Positions 35,610 to 42,980 of a DNA stretch of 64,000 bases are shown piece after piece (positions within the stretch are counted from its first letter, which is position 1; every line of letters starts with the position of its first letter). Position numbers and translations under genes: made by a program. The notes beneath the pieces are model-generated. The model saw only the letters and a program-made list of their open reading frames with translations. It did not search any database and had not been told where the DNA came from. The stretch is from the NCBI RefSeq assembly GCF_023954335.1, contig NZ_JAMLIE010000005.1:62001-126000 (forward strand). Reading direction: 5' to 3'. Origin of the DNA: Aquamicrobium sp. GTDB lineage: Bacteria > Pseudomonadota > Alphaproteobacteria > Rhizobiales > Rhizobiaceae.

Positions 35610-36515
35610 TTAACGGGAAGGCGGCGCGAAACGCTCGCGCCAATGGTTGGCGATCGACAGCCGCGTCGCCAGCCACACGCCCGAACGGGCCCGGACGTGG
35701 TCGAGAAAGCGCCGCAGGGCGATGGCCCGGCCCGGGCGGCCCGCGAGGCGGCAGTGAAGCCCGACCGACATCATCTTCGGCGCGCCGCGAAGGCCTTCCT
35801 CGTAGAGCTGGTCGAACGTGTCGCGCAGATAGGAGAAGAACTGGTCGCCGGCGTTGAAGCCCTGCGCGGTCGCGAAGCGCATGTCGTTCGCGTCGAGCGT
35901 ATAGGGGACGATGAGGTGGTCGCGGTCGCGATGCCGGACCCAGTAGGGAAGATCGTCGGCATAGGAATCGGACGAATAGACGAAGCCCCCGTCGGCGATC
36001 ACGAGGTCCAGCGTCTGCTCGGACACGCGCCCCGTATACCAGCCGAGCGGCCGCGCCCCGGTCATCTGCGTCTGGATGCGGATCGCCTCGCGCATGTGGT
36101 GAAGCTCGTCCTCGCGGGTGAAATCGCGATAGTCGAGCCACCGCAGCCCGTGGCTCGCGATCTCCCAGCCCGCGGCCTGCACGGCGGCGACGGCCTTGGG
36201 ATTGCGCTGCATCGCCTCGGCGACGCCATAGACCTTGACCGGCACCTCATAGGCGGTGAGAATGTCGCGCAGGCGCCAGAACCCCGCGCGCGAGCCGTAC
36301 TCGTAGATGGATTCGCTATTGAGGTTGCGCTTGCCCGGCCAGCTTTCCGCGCCGATGACCTCGGACAGGAAAGCCTCGGAGCCGTCGTCGCCGGACAGGA
36401 TCGAGCGCTCCCCGCCCTCCTCGTAGTTCATGACGAAGGAAACGCATATCCTGGCGTCCGCGGGCCATGCGGGGTCGACGGGAGCGCCGGCATATCCTGC
36501 GAAATCTCGTTGCAA
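35610..36515 (-). CDS. puuE: Polysaccharide-deacetylase-family hydrolase, PuuE (cofactor-independent allantoinase)-like
   Basis: About 301 residues with the NodB-like deacetylase fold in the PuuE variant: SFVMNYEEGGERSILSGDDGSE near the start, EYGSRAGFWRL, ASHGLRWLDY and GWYTGRVSEQTLD. PuuE enzymes open allantoin or related cyclic ureides and amides. No ATG fits; TTG at 36515 has GGAG 7 bases upstream and gives the family N-terminus, while a TTG at 36536 has none. First gene of the operon and divergent from the RpiR regulator. Allantoin as the real substrate is not proven. Confidence 0.82.
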   Translation of the reverse strand: MQRDFAGYAGAPVDPAWPADARICVSFVMNYEEGGERSILSGDDGSEAFLSEVIGAESWPGKRNLNSESIYEYGSRAGFWRLRDILTAYEVPVKVYGVAEAMQRNPKAVAAVQAAGWEIASHGLRWLDYRDFTREDELHHMREAIRIQTQMTGARPLGWYTGRVSEQTLDLVIADGGFVYSSDSYADDLPYWVRHRDRDHLIVPYTLDANDMRFATAQGFNAGDQFFSYLRDTFDQLYEEGLRGAPKMMSVGLHCRLAGRPGRAIALRRFLDHVRARSGVWLATRLSIANHWRERFAPPSR

Positions 36516-36550
36516 CGGCGCTCTCCGTGACGACAATGGTGACTGGATTA

Positions 36551-36593
36551 AAAAATCATTTTCATAATGGGATTATATTGTAAAGTGATTTTT
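36551..36593. promoter_or_regulatory. A+T-rich divergent control region with inverted repeat
   Basis: The 98-base gap between the PuuE-like and RpiR genes is strikingly A+T-rich and holds AAAAATCA at 36551-36558 and its perfect complement TGATTTTT at 36586-36593, 27 bases apart. It is the natural place for RpiR operators and both promoters. Confidence 0.45.
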
Positions 36594-36613
36594 ATCGCAC
36601 GATGGAGGGAACG

Positions 36614-37459
36614 ATGACGGATACCGCGAGAAAACCCCTGTCGCTGCTCATCCAGGATCATGCCGCGAGCCTGTCGCCGACGGACCGCCAGCTCGCGGAC
36701 CTGATCCTCGGCTTTCCGGGCGAGATCGCCAGCTACTCGGCCGTCGAGCTGGCGAAGATGGCCGGCACGTCGAATGCGGCGGTCAGCCGTTTCGTGCAGC
36801 GGCTGGGTTTTCGCAGCTACGAGGACATGAAGCGGCATGCCCGCGACATGCGCAGCGAAGGGTTTCCGACCTACCTGCTCGAGAAGAACCAGACGGATAC
36901 GGCAGGGCAGATCGCGCGTCATGTCCATGTCAGCCACCAGAACATCGCCGAGACGTTCGGGGCCCTGGACCCCGCCGAGCTAGGCGCGGCGACGGCGGCC
37001 ATCTCGACTGCGGGAAAGGTCGTCTTCGCCGGCATGCGGAACGGCCACTTTCTGGCGAAGTATCTGCGTTGGCAGGTCAGCGAGGTGTGCCCCAACACCG
37101 TGCTCCTGCCGAGCGACGGCGAAACGATCGCCGAGACGCTGGCCGGCCTGACGAAGGACGACGTGATCGTCGTCTTCGCGATACGGCGTCTCGTGCCGAT
37201 CGTGCGCGCCATGATCGGCCTGCTGCCGTCGCTGCCGGCGAAAACACTGTTCATCACCGATCAGCACTACCGCGAGCGGTACAAGCCGACCTGGATGCTG
37301 CGCTGCATCACCCAGAGCCCCGCGCCGCTGGACAACCACACCGCCGTGCTGCTGCTCTGCCACATCCTGGCCGACGAGGTCTTCCGCTACCGCGGGGATA
37401 TGGGACGCAACCGTCTCAGGGACATCGAGGACATGCACCACGTTCTCGGCGAAATGTAG
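36614..37459 (+). CDS. MurR/RpiR-family transcriptional regulator
   Basis: A 281-residue regulator: N-terminal HTH (SAVELAKMAGTSNAAVSRFVQRLGF, residues about 40-70) and a C-terminal SIS domain (VVFAGMRNGHFLAKYL, DDVIVVFAIRR, KTLFITD) that senses a phosphorylated or acidic small molecule. The ATG at 36614 has GGAGG 5 bases upstream. Divergent from the PuuE-TRAP operon, which it presumably controls. Confidence 0.88.
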   Translation: MTDTARKPLSLLIQDHAASLSPTDRQLADLILGFPGEIASYSAVELAKMAGTSNAAVSRFVQRLGFRSYEDMKRHARDMRSEGFPTYLLEKNQTDTAGQIARHVHVSHQNIAETFGALDPAELGAATAAISTAGKVVFAGMRNGHFLAKYLRWQVSEVCPNTVLLPSDGETIAETLAGLTKDDVIVVFAIRRLVPIVRAMIGLLPSLPAKTLFITDQHYRERYKPTWMLRCITQSPAPLDNHTAVLLLCHILADEVFRYRGDMGRNRLRDIEDMHHVLGEM

Positions 37460-37531
37460 TCCCGGCCCCATGAGCGGCCGGCCGCTTCGTCTTGTCGGCG
37501 CGCTTGCAGGCAGGGCCGCGATCCCCGAGCG

Positions 37532-38230
37532 TCAGAACTCCCGGTCGGGACCGGGACCGGCCTCGTCCGGCCCGTCCTCGCCGTCCTCCTGCCCCGCAAC
37601 CGGAATGCCCGTCCGGGCGGCGCCTTTCCGGTCGAGGAGACCGGCATCCTCCAGCGCCTCGAGGTCGGGCAGGTCCCTGAGCGTATCGAGCCCGAAATGC
37701 TCGAGGAACCGCCGGGTCGTCACATAGGTAAAGGGCGCGCCGGGCTGGGGAGACCGCGGACCCGACGCGATGAAGTCGAGCTCGCGCAGCCGGGCGATCA
37801 CCTCGCGGCCGACCTCGCGGCCAACGATGTCCGCGAGGCCCCGGCGGGTGACCGGCTGGTGATAGGCGACCGAAGCCAGAACCAGCATTTCGCCCTCGGT
37901 GATATGCGGAGCGCTGGGCGTCCCGCCGAGCGCGGCCTGCAGGACCTCGCCGTGACGAAGCCGGGTCCGGAACTGCCAGCCGCCGGCGACCGCGACGATC
38001 TCGTAGGGGCGGCCGGCAAGCTCGTTGCCGATGTCCTCGACGAGAAGGTCGATGCTGCAATCCTTGCCCACGACGCGCACCAGCAGCTCGCGCGTCACCG
38101 GCTCGGGCGAGGCGAAGACCACGGCCTCGACGCGCGCCATCCATTCCCGCCAGCGCAGCTCGGGCGGCAGGCCGTCAAGCTCGGTGTCCACCAGGCCGTG
38201 CCGGTCGCGCGAGGGCCGGGTCACGGTCAC
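37532..38230 (-). CDS. scpB: Plasmid-borne ScpB (SMC-associated chromosome segregation protein)
   Basis: A 232-residue protein with ScpB winged-helix repeats: ARVEAVVFASPEPVTRELL at the start, HITEGEMLVLASVAYHQPVTRRGLADIVG, and TYVTTRRFLEHFGL near the end. ScpB normally works with ScpA and SMC in chromosome folding. Here it starts with a GTG that overlaps the DUF1403 stop (GTGA), and no scpA or smc lies nearby. DUF1403-ScpB pairs recur, to my knowledge, on rhizobial plasmids. A role in replicon segregation is inferred. Confidence 0.85.
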   Translation of the reverse strand: MTVTRPSRDRHGLVDTELDGLPPELRWREWMARVEAVVFASPEPVTRELLVRVVGKDCSIDLLVEDIGNELAGRPYEIVAVAGGWQFRTRLRHGEVLQAALGGTPSAPHITEGEMLVLASVAYHQPVTRRGLADIVGREVGREVIARLRELDFIASGPRSPQPGAPFTYVTTRRFLEHFGLDTLRDLPDLEALEDAGLLDRKGAARTGIPVAGQEDGEDGPDEAGPGPDREF

Positions 38231-39174
38231 AACCCGAAGATCCTGAAGCTGTCGCGGCCCGAGAGCTCGCGGACGGCCCCGAGCTGCACGAGCCGATCGA
38301 ACAGCCGGCGGCTCGCCCAGCGCGACAGCGATCCGGTCGTCAGCGTTCCGGGCACCGCGTCGTCCTCGAGCAGCAGGCGCACCACCTCCCCGGCCCCCTT
38401 CGCGCGCAGCTTCGGCGCCGCCGCCTCCAGCCGCCGCGCCTGAAGCGCCATCCCGGCCGCCAGCGTGCAGGCTTCCGCCGCGCCGGCCGCCGCCGCGATC
38501 AGGCAGGCGCGCTCGAACCCCTTCCCTCCCGGCCGCGCCCGCAAGCGCTCGTATCCGAAGCGCAGCAGCGGCGAGTGGATCTGGGTCGCCAGCACCGGCG
38601 CCGGGAACGGCCAGCGCATGCGCCGGGCGAGCGCGAGATCGGCCATCCACCAGGCCAGCGGTTCCGCGCGCGGCTCGACCCGGACCACGGCATCCGCAAT
38701 CCGCGCCGCCGCCAGCGGGGGCGGTGCCGCAGCGCCGTCTTCGACAAGAGCGACGACCGCATCGCCGTCGACGGCCGTGCCGAGACCGGACAGACGCGCC
38801 ACGGCGGCGATCGTTTCGGCGTCCGGAACGCTCGATCGCCCGGCGAGGCGCCGCCAGGCGGCAAGCACATTTCCGGCGGGTCCCGGATCGTCGCCCGGCT
38901 GGCGCAGCAACCAGGCGTCGCGCAGGTCGGATTCGGCTTCGCGCCGCCCGATCAGCTGGACGACGGCCGCCGCCGCCTTCAACGCCAGCCGGTGTCGCCA
39001 TGCGCCGAGCCAGGGCGCATCCGAACGCATGAGATTGTCGAGCGAATTCAAGGCGCCGCCCGCCATCCAGGCCGCCTCGACATCGCTGTCGGCAGGCGCC
39101 CGTGGCATCGCCCAGATGGGCACCGCAGGCACCGCGCTCGGGTGGACGGCGGGAGAATCGAAGCGCTCGTTCAT
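38227..39174 (-). CDS. DUF1403-family protein, partner of plasmid ScpB
   Basis: A 315-residue, mostly helical, Ala/Leu/Arg-rich protein beginning MNERFDSPAVHPSAV, with conserved-looking LGAWRHRLALKAAAAVVQLIGRREAESDLRD in the middle (split DUF1403 core at about residues 40-230) and a winged-helix-like end (GSLSRWASRRLFDRLVQLGAVREL) followed by the stop overlapping scpB. No enzymatic motif is visible. The C-terminal wing and tight coupling to ScpB make it a candidate substitute for the ScpA kleisin, which is speculation. Start chosen at 39174; a longer frame begins in the palindrome at 39248-39282. Confidence 0.7.
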   Translation of the reverse strand: MNERFDSPAVHPSAVPAVPIWAMPRAPADSDVEAAWMAGGALNSLDNLMRSDAPWLGAWRHRLALKAAAAVVQLIGRREAESDLRDAWLLRQPGDDPGPAGNVLAAWRRLAGRSSVPDAETIAAVARLSGLGTAVDGDAVVALVEDGAAAPPPLAAARIADAVVRVEPRAEPLAWWMADLALARRMRWPFPAPVLATQIHSPLLRFGYERLRARPGGKGFERACLIAAAAGAAEACTLAAGMALQARRLEAAAPKLRAKGAGEVVRLLLEDDAVPGTLTTGSLSRWASRRLFDRLVQLGAVRELSGRDSFRIFGL

Positions 39175-39247
39175 GCCGCCAGCATAACCGTGCTGTGCGC
39201 TTTTCACCAATAATTTCGTGATTATCCGCACATCTTGTAGAGAGATA

Positions 39248-39282
39248 ATAATGAACGATAATCTTGCATTATCGTTCATTAT
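39248..39282. repeat. Perfect palindrome with 15-bp arms and 5-base centre
   Basis: ATAATGAACGATAAT-CTTGC-ATTATCGTTCATTAT, in the 266-base gap between the divergent DUF1403 and vapB genes. The A+T-rich arms contrast with the surrounding G+C-rich DNA. It could be an operator shared by both promoters or the crossover site of the tyrosine recombinase encoded 0.8 kb away. The rest of the gap (39283-39440) shows no clear gene. Confidence 0.85.
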
Positions 39283-39440
39283 GCTCTTTATAGAGGAAAT
39301 GGCCTCTCTCGTCGATCAGAACGCCGGATCTGGCCTTCGCCACGGCCCTGCTCGACCACAGAGGCCATGCGTTCGGGTGGTGCATTTGGCCGCCGGACGG
39401 GATATATAGGTAGAAAGCGGATTTTCAGGAACCAGGGCAG

Positions 39441-39695
39441 ATGGCGCTGAGCATCAAGGATCGGGAAACGGAGCTGCTGGCGCGCAGGCTCGCTGAGCGG
39501 ACCGGCGAGACCATCACCATGGCGACGAAGCGGGCGCTCGAGGAGCGGTTGCGGCGGACGGGCTCCGACGCACGCAAGGCCGCCTTGCTGGAGGACATGG
39601 AGGCGATGCGGCGGCGTTTGGGCGCCCTGCCCGTCCTCGACGACCGCACGCCCGACGAGATCGTCGGCTACAACCAGAACGGCGTGCCCGGCTGA
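39441..39695 (+). CDS. vapB: VapB-type antitoxin
   Basis: An 84-residue protein with the Rv0623-type antitoxin pattern: MALSIKDRETELLARRLAERTGETITMATKRALEE as ribbon-helix-helix-like DNA-binding part (first 35 residues) and a C-terminal toxin-clasping tail (PVLDDRTPDEIVGY). Its stop overlaps the vapC start (TGATG), the standard operon form. It would neutralise VapC and autorepress the promoter. Confidence 0.9.
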   Translation: MALSIKDRETELLARRLAERTGETITMATKRALEERLRRTGSDARKAALLEDMEAMRRRLGALPVLDDRTPDEIVGYNQNGVPG

Positions 39696-40099
39696 TGGTG
39701 ATCGACACCTCCGCGATCGTCGCGATCTTCCTCGACGAGCCGGATGCTCCGGCCTATGGCGAGCGCATCGTCGACGATCCCGTCCGGCTCGTCTCGGCCG
39801 CGACGCTCGTCGAGGCTGCCATGGTCATCGAGAGCCGCTTCGGCGATGCGGGAGGAGCCGAGCTCGATCTGTGGCTGCACCGGACCGGCGCCGAGATCGT
39901 GGCCGTCAGCGCCGAGCACGCGGACCAGGCCCGCCGTGCCTGGCGCCGCTACGGAAAAGGCCGTCACCCGGCCGGCCTCAACTATGGAGACTGCTTCTCC
40001 TATGCGTTGGCGAAGCTGACCGGCGAGCCGCTCCTTTTCAAGGGCGACGACTTCTCGAAAACCGACATCAGCCCGGCATGGGCTCGCGATGAGCGGTAA
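39695..40099 (+). CDS. vapC: VapC toxin (PIN-domain ribonuclease)
   Basis: A 134-residue PIN-domain protein starting VIDTSAIVAIFLDEPD, with the acidic active-site residues at Asp4, Glu40 (LVEAAMV), and the later NYGDCFSYALAK and FKGDDF aspartates. VapC toxins cleave tRNA or rRNA and stabilise plasmids by post-segregational killing. Its last 11 bases overlap the recombinase start. Confidence 0.92.
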   Translation: MVIDTSAIVAIFLDEPDAPAYGERIVDDPVRLVSAATLVEAAMVIESRFGDAGGAELDLWLHRTGAEIVAVSAEHADQARRAWRRYGKGRHPAGLNYGDCFSYALAKLTGEPLLFKGDDFSKTDISPAWARDER

Positions 40100-41381
40100 C
40101 CGGCTTCCCACCCCGGACGGCGCGCATGCGCCCCTCCCGGACATGCCCGACATCGTCGACGTGGTGATGGAGATGGGCCGCGCGCCGCGGGAGCCGCCGG
40201 CAGATGAAGCCGGGGCCCTGCGCCATGGCTCCCCGCCCGCCGGGCGTTCCGTCGAAAGGTCCGCCGGGCCCTCCGATACGCCCGAAGGCGGACCGGATGC
40301 TCACCCTTCGTCGTTCGGAAAGCCGGATCGCTCTCTTTCCGCCGGCGATGGCGACCTCTCCCCTCCCCCGCCGGCCGTCACCGGCGCGCCTGCGCCCGCC
40401 CACCTCGCCGATCTGGCCGAGCGCGCGCGCTTCTATGTCGAGGCGGCGAGCTCGGCCAACACGCGCCGCGCCTATGGCGCCGACTGGAAGCACTTTTCCG
40501 GCTGGTGCCGCAGGCAGGGCCTCGCCCCGATGCCGCCCTCGGCGCAGACGGTCGGGCTCTACATAACCGCCTGCGCCGCCGGCACGGTCTCGGGCGACGG
40601 CAAGCCGAACTCGGTCTCCACCATCGAGCGCAGGCTCTCCTCTCTGTCGTGGAACTATGCCCAGCGCGGCCTCGTCCTCGACCGCAAGGACCGCCACATC
40701 GCCACCGTCATGGCCGGCATCCGCAACCGTCACGCCGCGCCGCCGCGGCAGAAGGAGGCGATCCTGCCGGAAGACCTGATCGCGATGCTGGAAACGCTCG
40801 ATCGCGGAACCTTACGCGGCCTGCGCGACCGCGCCATGCTGCTCCTCGGTTTCGCCGGGGCCCTGCGCCGCTCCGAGATCGTCGGCCTCGACGTCGGCCG
40901 CGACCAGACCGAGGACGGGCGCGGCTGGGTCGAGATCCTCGACAAGGGCGCCCTCGTCACCCTGCGCGGCAAGACCGGCTGGCGCGAGGTCGAGATCGGG
41001 CGCGGCTCGTCGGACATGACCTGCCCCGTCGTCGCGCTCGAGACCTGGCTGCATTTCGCCCGCCTCGGCCACGGCCCGCTGTTCCGCCGCGTCACCGGGC
41101 AAGGCAGGAAGGTCGGCGCCGAGCGGCTCAACGCCCAGGAGGTCGCCCGCCTCGTCAAGCGCGCGGCGCTCGCCGCCGGCGTGCGCGGCGACGTGGCCGA
41201 GGGCCGGCGGGCCGGCCTGTTCGCCGGGCACTCGCTGCGCGCCGGCCTTGCCTCCTCGGCCGAGGTCGAGGAGCGCTACGTCCAGAAGCAGCTCGGCCAC
41301 GCCTCGGCCGAGATGACCCGCAAATACCAGCGCCGCCGCGACCGCTTCCGCGTCAACCTCACAAAGGCGGCCGGGCTCTGA
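40089..41381 (+). CDS. Tyrosine recombinase / site-specific integrase
   Basis: A 430-residue recombinase. After a Pro/Gly-rich, probably disordered first 110 residues come a SAM-like core-binding domain (FYVEAASSANTRRAYGADWKHF) and a catalytic domain with Arg260 (GALRRSE), His381 and Arg384 (HSLRAG), His404 (QLGHAS) and Tyr413 (KYQRR): a full active site. The long N-terminus leaves the start uncertain. It overlaps vapC, next to repABC and scpB, suggesting resolution of replicon multimers rather than phage or island integration. Confidence 0.9.
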   Translation: MSGNRLPTPDGAHAPLPDMPDIVDVVMEMGRAPREPPADEAGALRHGSPPAGRSVERSAGPSDTPEGGPDAHPSSFGKPDRSLSAGDGDLSPPPPAVTGAPAPAHLADLAERARFYVEAASSANTRRAYGADWKHFSGWCRRQGLAPMPPSAQTVGLYITACAAGTVSGDGKPNSVSTIERRLSSLSWNYAQRGLVLDRKDRHIATVMAGIRNRHAAPPRQKEAILPEDLIAMLETLDRGTLRGLRDRAMLLLGFAGALRRSEIVGLDVGRDQTEDGRGWVEILDKGALVTLRGKTGWREVEIGRGSSDMTCPVVALETWLHFARLGHGPLFRRVTGQGRKVGAERLNAQEVARLVKRAALAAGVRGDVAEGRRAGLFAGHSLRAGLASSAEVEERYVQKQLGHASAEMTRKYQRRRDRFRVNLTKAAGL

Positions 41382-41517
41382 CGAGCCCCCTGCCCGCCGC
41401 GGCCCTCTCCGGCGCTGCCGAAGGGCGAAACGACCCATCGACGCCGTGAATCGGTGGATGCCGACCGATTCAGGAAATGCGTTGGACGGTGGCCCGAGAC
41501 GCCGGCACCCTGCGCCG

Positions 41518-41757
41518 ATGGATCGTCCGTCCCTCCTGCTTCACCGCATCGACCCGGCGCGCAACATGGCGCGCTATTTTGCGCTCGCCATCGAGCCGAC
41601 GCTGTTCGGCGACCACGCCGTCATCCGCAGCTGGGGCCGGCTCGGCACGCAGGGCCGCCAGATGATCGAGCTCCACGCAGAAGCGGCCTCGGCGCGCGCC
41701 GCCTTCGCCCGCCATGCCGGGTCGAAGCGACGGCGCGGCTACGTCCCGGCCGGATGA
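41518..41757 (+). CDS. Small WGR-domain protein
   Basis: A 79-residue protein that is essentially one WGR domain (NMARYFALAIEPTLFGDHAVIRSWGRLGTQGR), known from PARPs and DNA-end-binding proteins, with a basic tail (GSKRRRGY). Stand-alone WGR proteins occur on rhizobial plasmids. Nucleic-acid binding is likely. No SD site supports the ATG at 41518, but upstream residues do not fit the domain. Confidence 0.75.
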   Translation: MDRPSLLLHRIDPARNMARYFALAIEPTLFGDHAVIRSWGRLGTQGRQMIELHAEAASARAAFARHAGSKRRRGYVPAG

Positions 41758-41866
41758 GACGTCCACCGCAATCCCTCCGCGCCGAGAAGGACTGTTCACC
41801 GTCCGCACGGTGCGGAGCGGCCGATTGTGCCCTATCTAGGGGAAAACCCATCGACGGATCTTTCCC

Positions 41867-42889
41867 ATGAAGAACATCGGCTTCCTGTCCTTCGGCCACT
41901 GGACCCCTTCGCCGCATTCGCAGACACGTTCGGCCGCCGACGCGCTCATCCAGTCCATCGAGCTGTCGGTCGCCGCCGAGGAGCTGGGCGCGGACGGCGC
42001 TTACTTCCGCGTCCATCACTTCGCCCGCCAGCTCGCCTCGCCCTTCCCGCTGCTGGCGGCTGTCGGCGCGCGCACGAAAAGGATCGAGATCGGCACCGCC
42101 GTCATCGACATGCGCTACGAGAACCCGCTCTACATGGCCGAGGACGCGGGCGCGGCCGACCTGATCGCCGGCGGCCGGCTCCAGCTCGGCATCAGCCGCG
42201 GCTCGCCCGAGCAGGTGGTCGACGGCTGGCGCTATTTCGGCTACGCGCCCGAGGAGGGCAGAAACGACGCCGACATGGCGCGCAGCCATGCCGAGGTCTT
42301 CCTCGACGTGCTGCGCGGCGAAGGCTTCGCCGAGCCGAACCCGCAGCCGATGTTCCCGAATCCGCCCGGCCTGCTGCGGGTCGAGCCGCATTCGCCCGGC
42401 CTTCGCGAGCGCATCTGGTGGGGCGCGGCGACCAACGCCACCGCGGTCTGGGCCGCGCAGCTCGGCATGAACCTGCAAAGCTCGACCCTGAAATTCGACG
42501 AGACGGGCGAGCCGTTCCACGTCCAGCAGGCGCAGCAGATCCGCGCCTATCGCGAAGCATGGAAGGAGGCCGGGCACGAACGGGAGCCGCGCGTCTCGGT
42601 CAGCCGCTCGATCTTCGCCCTGATGGACGACCGCGACCGGATGTATTTCGGCCAGGGCCGGCCCGACCAGGACAAGATCGGCTTCATCGAGGCCGGCACG
42701 CGGGCGATCTTCGGCCGCAATTATGCCGGCGAGCCGGACGCGCTGATCCGGGAGCTGGCGCACGACGAGGCGATCGCCGAGGCCGACACGCTGCTGCTGA
42801 CCGTGCCGAACCAGCTCGGCGTCGACTACAACGCCCACGTCATCGAGGCGATCCTGAAGCACGTCGCTCCCGCCCTCGGCTGGCGCTGA
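41867..42889 (+). CDS. LLM-class flavin-dependent oxidoreductase
   Basis: A 340-residue luciferase-like monooxygenase: GFLSFGHW start, AAEELGADGAYFRVHHFARQ, TKRIEIGTAVIDMRYENPLYMAEDAGAADLIAGGRLQLGI (the flavin-phosphate region around residues 65-105). These use reduced FMN/F420 to oxidise small organics. It sits convergent with repC and unrelated in function to the maintenance genes around it. Confidence 0.88.
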   Translation: MKNIGFLSFGHWTPSPHSQTRSAADALIQSIELSVAAEELGADGAYFRVHHFARQLASPFPLLAAVGARTKRIEIGTAVIDMRYENPLYMAEDAGAADLIAGGRLQLGISRGSPEQVVDGWRYFGYAPEEGRNDADMARSHAEVFLDVLRGEGFAEPNPQPMFPNPPGLLRVEPHSPGLRERIWWGAATNATAVWAAQLGMNLQSSTLKFDETGEPFHVQQAQQIRAYREAWKEAGHEREPRVSVSRSIFALMDDRDRMYFGQGRPDQDKIGFIEAGTRAIFGRNYAGEPDALIRELAHDEAIAEADTLLLTVPNQLGVDYNAHVIEAILKHVAPALGWR

Positions 42890-42980
42890 CACCAAGCCTT
42901 CGGCCGCATCCGTCTGCCATCGCGCGGATGCGGCCGGAGTTCCGGCGTCGGGACGCCCGCGCATCGCCCGCCCCGGCCTC

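Noticed and set aside
39303..39415. Short plus frame reading LAFATALLDHRGHAFGWCIW before vapB
   Set aside because: It looks protein-like, but it has no start codon or SD site and no family I recognise; possibly a gene remnant, too short to claim.
40089..41381. Recombinase as integrase of a genomic island
   Set aside because: No tRNA gene, attachment-site repeats or excisionase are nearby; the position between vapBC and repABC fits replicon maintenance better.
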